Shown: one piece after another, positions 7,179 through 11,735 of the stretch
Position numbering within the stretch: position 1 is the first letter of the stretch
Layout: each line of letters opens with the position of its first letter
Assembly (NCBI GenBank): GCA_964393115.1
Contig: CAYMST010000152.1
Location: forward strand, 1 to 11,735
Length of the DNA stretch: 11,735 bases
Direction: 5' to 3'
DNA from: CAYMST01 sp964393115
GTDB lineage: Bacteria > Bacteroidota > Bacteroidia > Cytophagales > Cyclobacteriaceae
Made by a program: the position numbers and the translations under genes
Notes under the pieces: generated by a model
The model's database searches: none
What the model was told of the DNA's origin: nothing
Seen by the model: the letters and a program-made list of their open reading frames with translations, nothing else

Positions 7179-7342
7179 AATTTTGCATAGTAATTCAAAA
7201 CTAATCTAAAACCAAATACTTAAATATCACTGGTACTTATCAAGGTACCAACACATAAAAAACTCAACAAAATAGTAGCACAAGAAAAAAGTGTATCAGT
7301 ATATTTCCTTAAACCATTAAACTATTCAAGGTAAAGTAGTTA
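7146..7342 (-). ncRNA. Candidate small RNA, copy 2
   Basis: Inferred RNA of about 197 nt on the minus strand, paralogous to the candidate at 6766-6960. The 5' part is identical, including the CCUUGAA/UUUAAGG stem (here 7331-7325 with 7313-7307). The middle is different: it has a 6-bp hairpin (7250-7231) and a 9-codon ORF that is not shared. The 3' end is a terminator hairpin with different but still paired bases. The pattern of constant 5' end, variable middle and constant-shape terminator resembles small-RNA paralogues that share a target-pairing or protein-binding 5' region. Expression is not shown. Confidence 0.5.
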
Positions 7343-7345
7343 CTT

Positions 7346-7374
7346 GTTAATTACTCATCTGCTTGTTGCGTCAA
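7346..7374 (-). promoter_or_regulatory. Possible promoter of small RNA copy 2
   Basis: TGTTGAC on the minus strand (7376-7370) with TTG 18 bp before TAATTAAC (7353-7346). The geometry is identical to copy 1; the spacer sequence is not. The -7 match to the Bacteroidota consensus is poor. Confidence 0.4.
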
Positions 7375-7462
7375 CAGGGAACTGATTTTATTTTTTATAA
7401 ATGTGGTGTATGGTGACAAGGGGCTGGGATTACTAGGCCTAGAGAAAGAAATTCTTAGTGTT

Positions 7463-7470
7463 TACTTTTG
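7463..7470 (+). promoter_or_regulatory. Possible -7 element for the hypothetical gene at 7485
   Basis: TACTTTTG matches the Bacteroidota -7 consensus TAnnTTTG exactly and ends 14 bases before the ATG. No TTG is present 17-23 bp upstream, so the -33 element is not recognisable. Transcription would begin near 7476, giving a leader of about ten bases. Confidence 0.4.
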
Positions 7471-7484
7471 CCTAAAAATGGAAT

Positions 7485-7964
7485 ATGCCCAAGTACCGTA
7501 ACCTCACACTAGATGAACTTAGTAATTTAGAAAAGGAGTTCGTAGACTTCTTAGTTGTAAATGGCATAACCGCAGATGATTGGGTGCGCATTAAGGAAAC
7601 GAATAAAGAGGAAACCGATCGAATAGTTGAACTATTTAGTGATGTGGTATTCGAAGGTATAATGCGTAAAACTAGATTTTTGGAAAACAGGTCTAAAAAG
7701 GCCTTGCGAGCTTTTCAATGTCTTGACGATAAGCTTGTTTTGGTTGCACTTGAGTCTACTGATGAGCGTATAAATCTCACCGACCCTAGCCACTTAAAGG
7801 ACCTATCAACATCAATTAGTAGTGATCTTTCCATTTATACCCAAGAAAAAGAATATGGCAAACCGCGTGAACAAGAACTTTTCGAAATGACTGAATATGG
7901 ATGTACGATTTCCGATGGAAAACTATTCAAACAACTAAGTATGCTACTTGCCGCAAATGCTTAA
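7485..7964 (+). CDS. Conserved hypothetical protein (DUF6495-like, 159 residues)
   Basis: A 159-residue soluble protein without signal peptide or membrane segment. The N-terminus MPKYRNLTLDELSNLEKEF and the following VDFLVVNGITADDW segment resemble a short family confined to Bacteroidota, which I recall as DUF6495; the label is from memory. The first ~60 residues look helical and acidic. The middle (about 60-120) carries a basic patch (MRKTRFLENRSKKALR) followed by a likely beta strand, KLVLVALE. The C-terminal part has a YGCTISDGKLFKQLSMLL segment. No catalytic motif is visible and no function is proposed. ATG at 7485 is the first start after an in-frame stop at 7473. It is the only plus-strand gene in the interior and converges with gldD, 41 bp away. 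Confidence 0.8.
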   Translation: MPKYRNLTLDELSNLEKEFVDFLVVNGITADDWVRIKETNKEETDRIVELFSDVVFEGIMRKTRFLENRSKKALRAFQCLDDKLVLVALESTDERINLTDPSHLKDLSTSISSDLSIYTQEKEYGKPREQELFEMTEYGCTISDGKLFKQLSMLLAANA

Positions 7965-7983
7965 CGGTAGTTGATGGGAACTG

Positions 7984-7998
7984 GCTTTATACTAAAGC
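7984..7998. terminator. Weak hairpin between convergent genes
   Basis: GCTTTA (7984-7989) and TAAAGC (7993-7998) form a 6-bp stem with loop TAC, in the 41-bp gap between the hypothetical gene and the end of gldD. It is suitably placed for a bidirectional terminator, but no U-tract follows on either strand, so the assignment is tentative. Confidence 0.3.
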
Positions 7999-8005
7999 AT
8001 TCAAA

Positions 8006-8587
8006 TCAATGTTGCCACTCCAGTGTATTCAATAAATGCATAAGGTCATGCTTGATATAATCAATTACCGGCTCCAGGGAATCATTTTTAACGGCAGTTG
8101 GAAAATAGAGTGCTCCACGCAAAAAATGATTCACGGAATCAGTGACATGAAATTGAAACTGACTCGGAACTTCACCTTCCAGCTCAGATATTGATGCGGT
8201 CATGCCGTTTGGCAACTGAACAATTGATTCTTCAATAGCATTTGCTTTTACATTATGCTTTGCGGTAAGCTTATAAGCATCATTAAGGTAACCTCGAAGA
8301 AGTTTGGTGCTTCCTTGTACTGGTTTATAGGTGATTTCAACATGAGCACCAAGGGTGGCATAATCTAAATCAACCCAGTATCGCTCCGCGATCCACGAGG
8401 AGTCCTTTTTTATTTGCGCAAGGTTAGAATGTTCAAAACGATAGGGTAACGTGTCAGGCGATATTTGATATGCATGCGCTGGAATTTCTATACGGTTATA
8501 TCCAGTCGGCTTGGGAAGAAAACCCCTTGGTTGACAGCCAGAACTAAGTACGAATAGGATGATGAGGTATCGCAAAAATTTAATCAC
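8006..8587 (-). CDS. gldD: Gliding motility lipoprotein GldD
   Basis: A 193-residue lipoprotein. With GTG at 8587 as start it begins MIKFLRYLIILFVLSSGC: a short basic n-region, hydrophobic core, and a lipobox-like SSGC with C18 as the lipidated residue. The mature part opens with PRGFLPKPTGYNRIEIP, typical of GldD, and is soluble. GldD is an envelope lipoprotein needed for gliding in Flavobacterium johnsoniae and connected with T9SS function; its biochemical role is unknown. The start is chosen because it places a signal peptide at the N-terminus and overlaps the gldE stop by 8 bases, implying translational coupling. Reading can be extended upstream to an ATG at 8734, but this would add 49 residues in another frame of gldE and bury the signal peptide. 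Last gene of the mutY-ssb-gldE-gldD cluster. Confidence 0.9.
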   Translation of the reverse strand: MIKFLRYLIILFVLSSGCQPRGFLPKPTGYNRIEIPAHAYQISPDTLPYRFEHSNLAQIKKDSSWIAERYWVDLDYATLGAHVEITYKPVQGSTKLLRGYLNDAYKLTAKHNVKANAIEESIVQLPNGMTASISELEGEVPSQFQFHVTDSVNHFLRGALYFPTAVKNDSLEPVIDYIKHDLMHLLNTLEWQH

Positions 8588-9986
8588 GTGAATCTGGAAT
8601 AAGTTCTTTCGAATGAGGGGAAATAAAAACACGAATCTTTTTAATGCGCCTTTTGTCGACAGCAACAATGGTAAATACGAATTTCTTAAACTTAATCTTC
8701 TCTCCTGTATGAGGAAGTTTTTTATTGATTTCAAGTATTAAGCCACCTAAAGACTCACTTTCACCCTTTATTGCTTCAAACTCCTCACTATCAATATCCG
8801 CTATTTTACAGAAATCATTTAAACTCGTTTTTCCCTCGAAGATATAGGTATTGTTATCAAGTTTGTTGAAGTTAACTTCTGCTTCATCATCAAATTCATC
8901 ATTTATCTCACCGATAATCTCTTCAATGACATCTTCCATGGTTACGATGCCACTCGTGCCACCGTACTCATCAACGACAATAGCCATATGCACTCTTTTC
9001 TCTTGAAAATCCCTGAATAAAGAGTCTATTTTTTTGCTTTCAGGCACAAAAAATGCTGGTCTTAACAGTGACAGCCACTCAAAATCTTCATCGCGGTCAA
9101 CAAATGGCAAAACATCTTTTATGTACAGCACACCCATCACCTTATCCATTGTCTCACGGTAAATAGGGATTCGCGAGAAACCTGTTTTGTTGATTTGGTT
9201 CATCAATTCATGAAAATCGGTATCCACATCGAATGCTGTGATATCCATTCTTGATTTCATGATCTGTTTTACCGAAAATGTACTGAAGTTAACGATTCCT
9301 TTCAGAATTTCTTTTTCTTCTTCTGTGGCCTCCTTATCAGCAGTGAGTTCTAAAGCAGTATTGAGTTCGTCTACTGATAGATCATATCCTTTCTTTTTTA
9401 CCATCTTATCAACAAGTGGTCCCATAGCGAGTAAAAAAGATGCTAAGGGCTTTAATACCCAATAGGAAAAGGAAATCAGTCCGCTGGTGTTTCGAGCAAA
9501 CTTTAAATTGTTTTGGTTGGCAAATACTTTTGGTAATATCTCACCAAAATATACAATAACCACTGTAATAGCCATCGTTAAAATGAGAATAACCAATCCC
9601 TGACTTTCCTCTTTCCCAAATATTTGCCAGGTCAGATAAGTTGAGATGGTAACAATGGATATGTTTACCAGATTGTTGAGAATCAGTATGGTAGCTAATA
9701 GACGGTTAGGATTCAAGATAAGGTCATATATCTTTCTCTCCTTAGGTTGTTTGCTATGTCTGCATTTTTCTATGTCTTCAGGGCTCAAGGAAAAATAGGC
9801 AACTTCCGATCCGGATATGAGTCCAGAGAGAGCAAGTAAGCCTACTATCAGAATACCGTTAATGACCACAACGGTTAACATTGAGAAAAACTCACCAGAG
9901 GCGAGAGTTGTCAAAATCAACTCGAGGTTGGGCAGAGGGTCGTCAGAAGTGTTTTGGCTTAATTGCTCTAAGGTATTTAAATCCAA
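8580..9986 (-). CDS. gldE: Gliding motility-associated protein GldE (CNNM/CBS/CorC family)
   Basis: A 468-residue inner-membrane protein of the HlyC/CorC (CNNM) family. The membrane domain (DUF21, about 35-195) has hydrophobic stretches near 37-58, 97-120, 130-152 and 168-190, with the family motif SGSEVAYFSLS (58-68) and GEILPK (148-153). A CBS pair follows (about 243-300 and 308-362; FSRIPIY and VVDEYGGTSGIVTMEDVIEEIIGEI), then a CorC_HlyC domain (about 375-456) with SESLGGLILE. Relatives are magnesium/cobalt efflux proteins, so an ion-transport role is possible but unproven. In F. johnsoniae, gldE neighbours gldD and extra copies suppress some gldB defects. It starts 23 bp after ssb ends and overlaps gldD by 8 bases. 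ATG at 9986 gives the usual acidic N-terminus of GldE. Confidence in gldE over a generic hemolysin label comes from the gldD and ssb context. Confidence 0.92.
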   Translation of the reverse strand: MDLNTLEQLSQNTSDDPLPNLELILTTLASGEFFSMLTVVVINGILIVGLLALSGLISGSEVAYFSLSPEDIEKCRHSKQPKERKIYDLILNPNRLLATILILNNLVNISIVTISTYLTWQIFGKEESQGLVILILTMAITVVIVYFGEILPKVFANQNNLKFARNTSGLISFSYWVLKPLASFLLAMGPLVDKMVKKKGYDLSVDELNTALELTADKEATEEEKEILKGIVNFSTFSVKQIMKSRMDITAFDVDTDFHELMNQINKTGFSRIPIYRETMDKVMGVLYIKDVLPFVDRDEDFEWLSLLRPAFFVPESKKIDSLFRDFQEKRVHMAIVVDEYGGTSGIVTMEDVIEEIIGEINDEFDDEAEVNFNKLDNNTYIFEGKTSLNDFCKIADIDSEEFEAIKGESESLGGLILEINKKLPHTGEKIKFKKFVFTIVAVDKRRIKKIRVFISPHSKELIPDSRD

Positions 9987-10009
9987 ATTGCTTTTTGTTG
10001 GTTAAACAA

Positions 10010-10444
10010 TTAGAATGGAAGATCGTCAATTTCACCTTCCTCCACCGGCGTTTGAACTGGGGCGGCAGAAGGTGTGGAAACTGAAGCTGGTGATGCTTGC
10101 TGACCGTCGGACGTTTTAGATCCTAATAGAGTCATTTCTCTACCAACTACCTCAGTAACATATCTTTTGATGCCGTCTTTGTCATCGTAAGACCTCGTGG
10201 TGAGCTTACCTTCGATATACACTTGATTACCCTTCTTAAGGTATTTTTCAGCAATTTCTGCTAATGGGGTCCATAGCACTACATTGTGCCATTCTGTATT
10301 CGTAACGCGTTCTCCTTCTCTGTTTTTGTATGTTTCACTAGTAGCTAAAGAGAAATTGGTCACTGCACGACCGTTGTCCAAATGTCTTACTTCGGGGTCT
10401 CGTCCAAGGTTCCCGACTAAAATAACTTTATTTACGCCTGCCAT
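10010..10444 (-). CDS. ssb: Single-stranded DNA-binding protein
   Basis: A 144-residue cytoplasmic protein that coats single-stranded DNA in replication, recombination and repair. Residues 1 to about 108 form the OB-fold (MAGVNKVILVGNLGRDPEVR, TEWHNVVLW with the aromatic DNA-stacking residues, GNQVYIEGKL). A flexible Ser/Ala/Pro/Gln-rich linker follows (about 110-132), then the acidic tip EEGEIDDLPF that docks partner proteins. Length and layout are normal for a bacterial SSB. It starts 3 bp after mutY ends and is followed 23 bp later by gldE, so all are likely on one mRNA. No separate promoter is evident in the gap. Confidence 0.97.
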   Translation of the reverse strand: MAGVNKVILVGNLGRDPEVRHLDNGRAVTNFSLATSETYKNREGERVTNTEWHNVVLWTPLAEIAEKYLKKGNQVYIEGKLTTRSYDDKDGIKRYVTEVVGREMTLLGSKTSDGQQASPASVSTPSAAPVQTPVEEGEIDDLPF

Positions 10445-10447
10445 TTA

Positions 10448-11560
10448 TTAAAATTTAATTAAATCTAGAGAGAAAAAACCTGTTTTCAAATAGTTCGAAA
10501 TCAAAACTGGCTTTGGCAAATTTAACATCTCGTCGTAATTCACAACTGATGCTGAGAACTTTTTCGACAGGGACTGCAGCTGACTAAATTCTTCCAACTC
10601 TATATGTATAAAGCGAGCGAGTATTTTTCGATGCGATAGGAGATGTCGATGTTCATTCGAAATTGTGCAGCCGTTTTTGACATAAGACTCTGGAATGGCC
10701 TGTACCACATCTTTTTTTATGTCGCTCAGCTCTTTTTGCGATTCATATTCAATGCTCGGAAAATCATTTAGCCCTTTCCAAATATCGGCCTCTGTTCTGT
10801 TCCGCACCAGATAGCTACCATTATGCTCTATGATCAGATAAAACATGTATCTATTGACTACTTTGGTCTTTTTGGTTTTAACCGGTAAAGCCGAAACGAG
10901 GTCATGCTTGAGTGCATGGCACTCTTGGTTAAAGCAGCAATCTGAACAGTTGGGAGTCTTAGGGGTACACTGTAAGGCTCCAAATTCCATCATCGCCTGA
11001 TTAAAATCTCCCGGATGCTCATTGGGAATCAGTTCTTTAGCATAATTGAAAAAGATGTTAAAGGTCTTAGGTTCCGTGATGTCATCGCGAATTCCAAATA
11101 TCCTGGATAGAAGGCGATATACATTCCCGTCCACCACGGGTACCACTTGGTCAAAAGCGAAAGAAGCGATGGCTGCTGCGGTATATTTCCCAACACCCTT
11201 AAGCTTAAGTAGCTCTTCATAAGTTTCGGGAAACTTGCCTGAGTACGTTTCCAGCACCTGATTGGCGCAATGATGCATGTTACGAGCGCGGGAGTAGTAG
11301 CCTAACCCTTCCCAAAGTTTTAATACTTCTTCCTCACTGGCTTTAGCCAGATCAAATACGGTTGGAAATTTCTTGGTGATCCGCTCAAAGTATGGAAGCC
11401 CCTGACTCACTCTAGTTTGTTGGAGGATAATCTCAGAAAGCCATATCAAATAGGGGTCCTGAGTCTCACGCCATGGCAGATGACGCTTCTCAATAGAATA
11501 CCATTCCAGAAGTTTTGAAACGAACCACTTGTGTGTGTTGGACTTTAGGATTTCAATCAT
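10448..11560 (-). CDS. mutY: Adenine DNA glycosylase MutY
   Basis: A 370-residue base-excision repair enzyme that removes adenine mispaired with 8-oxoguanine. The catalytic domain carries E43 in SEIILQQTRV (E. coli E37), the helix-hairpin-helix LKGVGKYTAAAI (120-131) and the catalytic D144 in PVVDGNVYRL (E. coli D138). The [4Fe-4S] cluster ligands are complete: C198, C205, C208 and C214 in the C-X6-C-X2-C-X5-C spacing. The C-terminal NUDIX-like domain (about 235-365) recognises 8-oxoguanine; LLSHRKI (307-313) holds the serine-histidine loop that senses the lesion. Length is typical. ATG at 11560 gives the usual N-terminus. First gene of the mutY-ssb-gldE-gldD cluster, divergent from the HU-family gene. 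Confidence 0.97.
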   Translation of the reverse strand: MIEILKSNTHKWFVSKLLEWYSIEKRHLPWRETQDPYLIWLSEIILQQTRVSQGLPYFERITKKFPTVFDLAKASEEEVLKLWEGLGYYSRARNMHHCANQVLETYSGKFPETYEELLKLKGVGKYTAAAIASFAFDQVVPVVDGNVYRLLSRIFGIRDDITEPKTFNIFFNYAKELIPNEHPGDFNQAMMEFGALQCTPKTPNCSDCCFNQECHALKHDLVSALPVKTKKTKVVNRYMFYLIIEHNGSYLVRNRTEADIWKGLNDFPSIEYESQKELSDIKKDVVQAIPESYVKNGCTISNEHRHLLSHRKILARFIHIELEEFSQLQSLSKKFSASVVNYDEMLNLPKPVLISNYLKTGFFSLDLIKF

Positions 11561-11580
11561 GCGCGCAAAAAAAGAACCAA

Positions 11581-11614
11581 TTGTTTTTATTTGTTAAGCT
11601 CAAAATTAAATTTG
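11581..11614 (+). promoter_or_regulatory. Promoter of the HU-family gene
   Basis: TTG (11581-11583), a 23-bp spacer, and TAAATTTG (11607-11614) fit the Bacteroidota pattern TTG-N17-23-TAnnTTTG, with the spacer at its upper limit. Transcription would start near 11620, giving a leader of about 40 bases before the GTG start at 11660. Confidence 0.55.
11601..11608 (-). promoter_or_regulatory. Likely -7 element of the mutY-ssb-gldE-gldD operon
   Basis: On the minus strand this reads TAATTTTG, an exact TAnnTTTG match, about 40 bp before the mutY ATG. The nearest upstream TTG is only 13 bp away, shorter than usual, so the -33 element is doubtful. It overlaps the plus-strand -7 element of the HU-family gene by 2 bp. 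Confidence 0.4.
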
Positions 11615-11659
11615 CAGCGACCAATCCCTAGGGTTGAGTAAACTATAAAGATTTATAAG

Positions 11660-11735
11660 GTGACAAAAGCAGAAGTAATTAACGAAATTTCTGATAAGAC
11701 AGGTATCGACAGAGCAGATGTACAAGCTTCTGTAG
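11660..11735 (+). CDS. HU/IHF-family DNA-binding protein, N-terminal part (cut by window edge)
   Basis: Twenty-five codons remain, reading MTKAEVINEISDKTGIDRAD and on to VQASV, the typical first helices of a Bacteroidota HU-type histone-like protein (about 90-100 residues in full). Such proteins are homo- or heterodimers that bend and compact DNA. GTG at 11660 is chosen as start because it gives the standard family N-terminus, and the same frame has a stop at 11639 with no ATG between. The gene lies divergent to mutY, as in many Bacteroidota genomes. HU and IHF-like subunits cannot be told apart from this fragment. Confidence 0.88.
   Translation, partial: MTKAEVINEISDKTGIDRADVQASV

Larger units (their letters stand above)
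7141..7353 (-). repeat. Tandem unit, copy 2 (213 bp)
   Basis: Second copy of the unit at 6759-6971, in the same orientation. Positions 7269-7353 are an exact 85-bp match and 7199-7215 an exact 17-bp match. The middle (about 7216-7268) is unrelated and includes a private hairpin, TGGTAC (7231-7236) with GTACCA (7245-7250). Confidence 0.95.
6686..7484. other. Protein-gene-free region carrying two tandem RNA-like units
   Basis: This 800-bp gap lies between the divergent mtfA-like gene and the hypothetical gene at 7485. It contains the mtfA-like promoter, the two 213-bp units and a 26-bp palindrome. Between the units, 7027-7140 shows nothing I can name, and 7380-7460 shows only the approach to the downstream gene. 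No open frame of useful length resembles a protein. Confidence 0.75.

Noticed and set aside
6759..7353. CRISPR array, transposon ends or a recent simple duplication
   Set aside because: There are only two copies of 213 bp, with no spacers of regular size, no transposase, no terminal inverted repeats and no target-site duplication. Divergent middles beside an identical block do not fit a recent simple duplication.
8588..8734. Longer N-terminus for GldD starting at ATG 8734
   Set aside because: It would overlap gldE by 155 bp, is basic and unlike GldD, and would place the lipoprotein signal peptide 50 residues inside the protein.

Overview
The window is about 11.7 kb of AT-rich, mostly protein-coding chromosome from a member of the Bacteroidota, probably a Cytophagales-like marine or soil bacterium. 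The evidence is a type IX secretion (T9SS) C-terminal sorting domain, a gldE-gldD gliding pair in a mutY-ssb-gldE-gldD cluster, no clear Shine-Dalgarno sites, and several promoters with the Bacteroidota -7 element TAnnTTTG. No transposase, phage gene, tRNA, rRNA or CRISPR array is visible.

Layout: (1) Positions 1-266, minus strand: the 5' part of gpmI (cofactor-independent phosphoglycerate mutase), cut by the window edge. (2) 267-665: a gene-free gap with a perfect 18-bp-arm inverted repeat and the terminator of the next gene. (3) 666-5384, minus: a 1572-residue secreted multidomain nuclease of the ExeM/NucH type (lamin-tail-like domain, two Ig-like domains, OB-fold, EEP nuclease, Bacteroidota surface module, T9SS tail). 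(4) 5385-5794: a gene-free gap. (5) 5795-6685, minus: an MtfA-like zinc peptidase with an N-terminal membrane anchor and a C-terminal SEC-C zinc motif. (6) 6686-7484: an 800-bp gap without protein genes holding two tandem 213-bp units, 382 bp apart, best read as two minus-strand small RNA genes. (7) 7485-7964, plus: a conserved hypothetical protein. (8) 8006-11560, minus: the compact cluster mutY-ssb-gldE-gldD, with small gaps and one overlap. (9) 11660-11735, plus: the start of an HU/IHF-family DNA-binding protein, transcribed divergently from mutY.

How the genes relate: mutY (oxidative DNA damage repair), ssb (single-stranded DNA binding) and gldE/gldD (envelope, gliding/T9SS) form one likely transcription unit that is conserved in many Bacteroidota. 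The secreted nuclease would itself depend on a T9SS, the machinery linked to Gld proteins. gpmI is core glycolysis.

The most unusual part is the tandem unit pair at 6759-7353. An 85-bp block is identical in both copies, a 7-bp promoter-like block lies at exactly the same distance in both although the bases between have diverged, and each unit ends on the minus strand in a hairpin plus U-tract whose stem has changed by compensation between copies. This fits a duplicated small-RNA gene with a selected 5' region. It is an inference from sequence alone.
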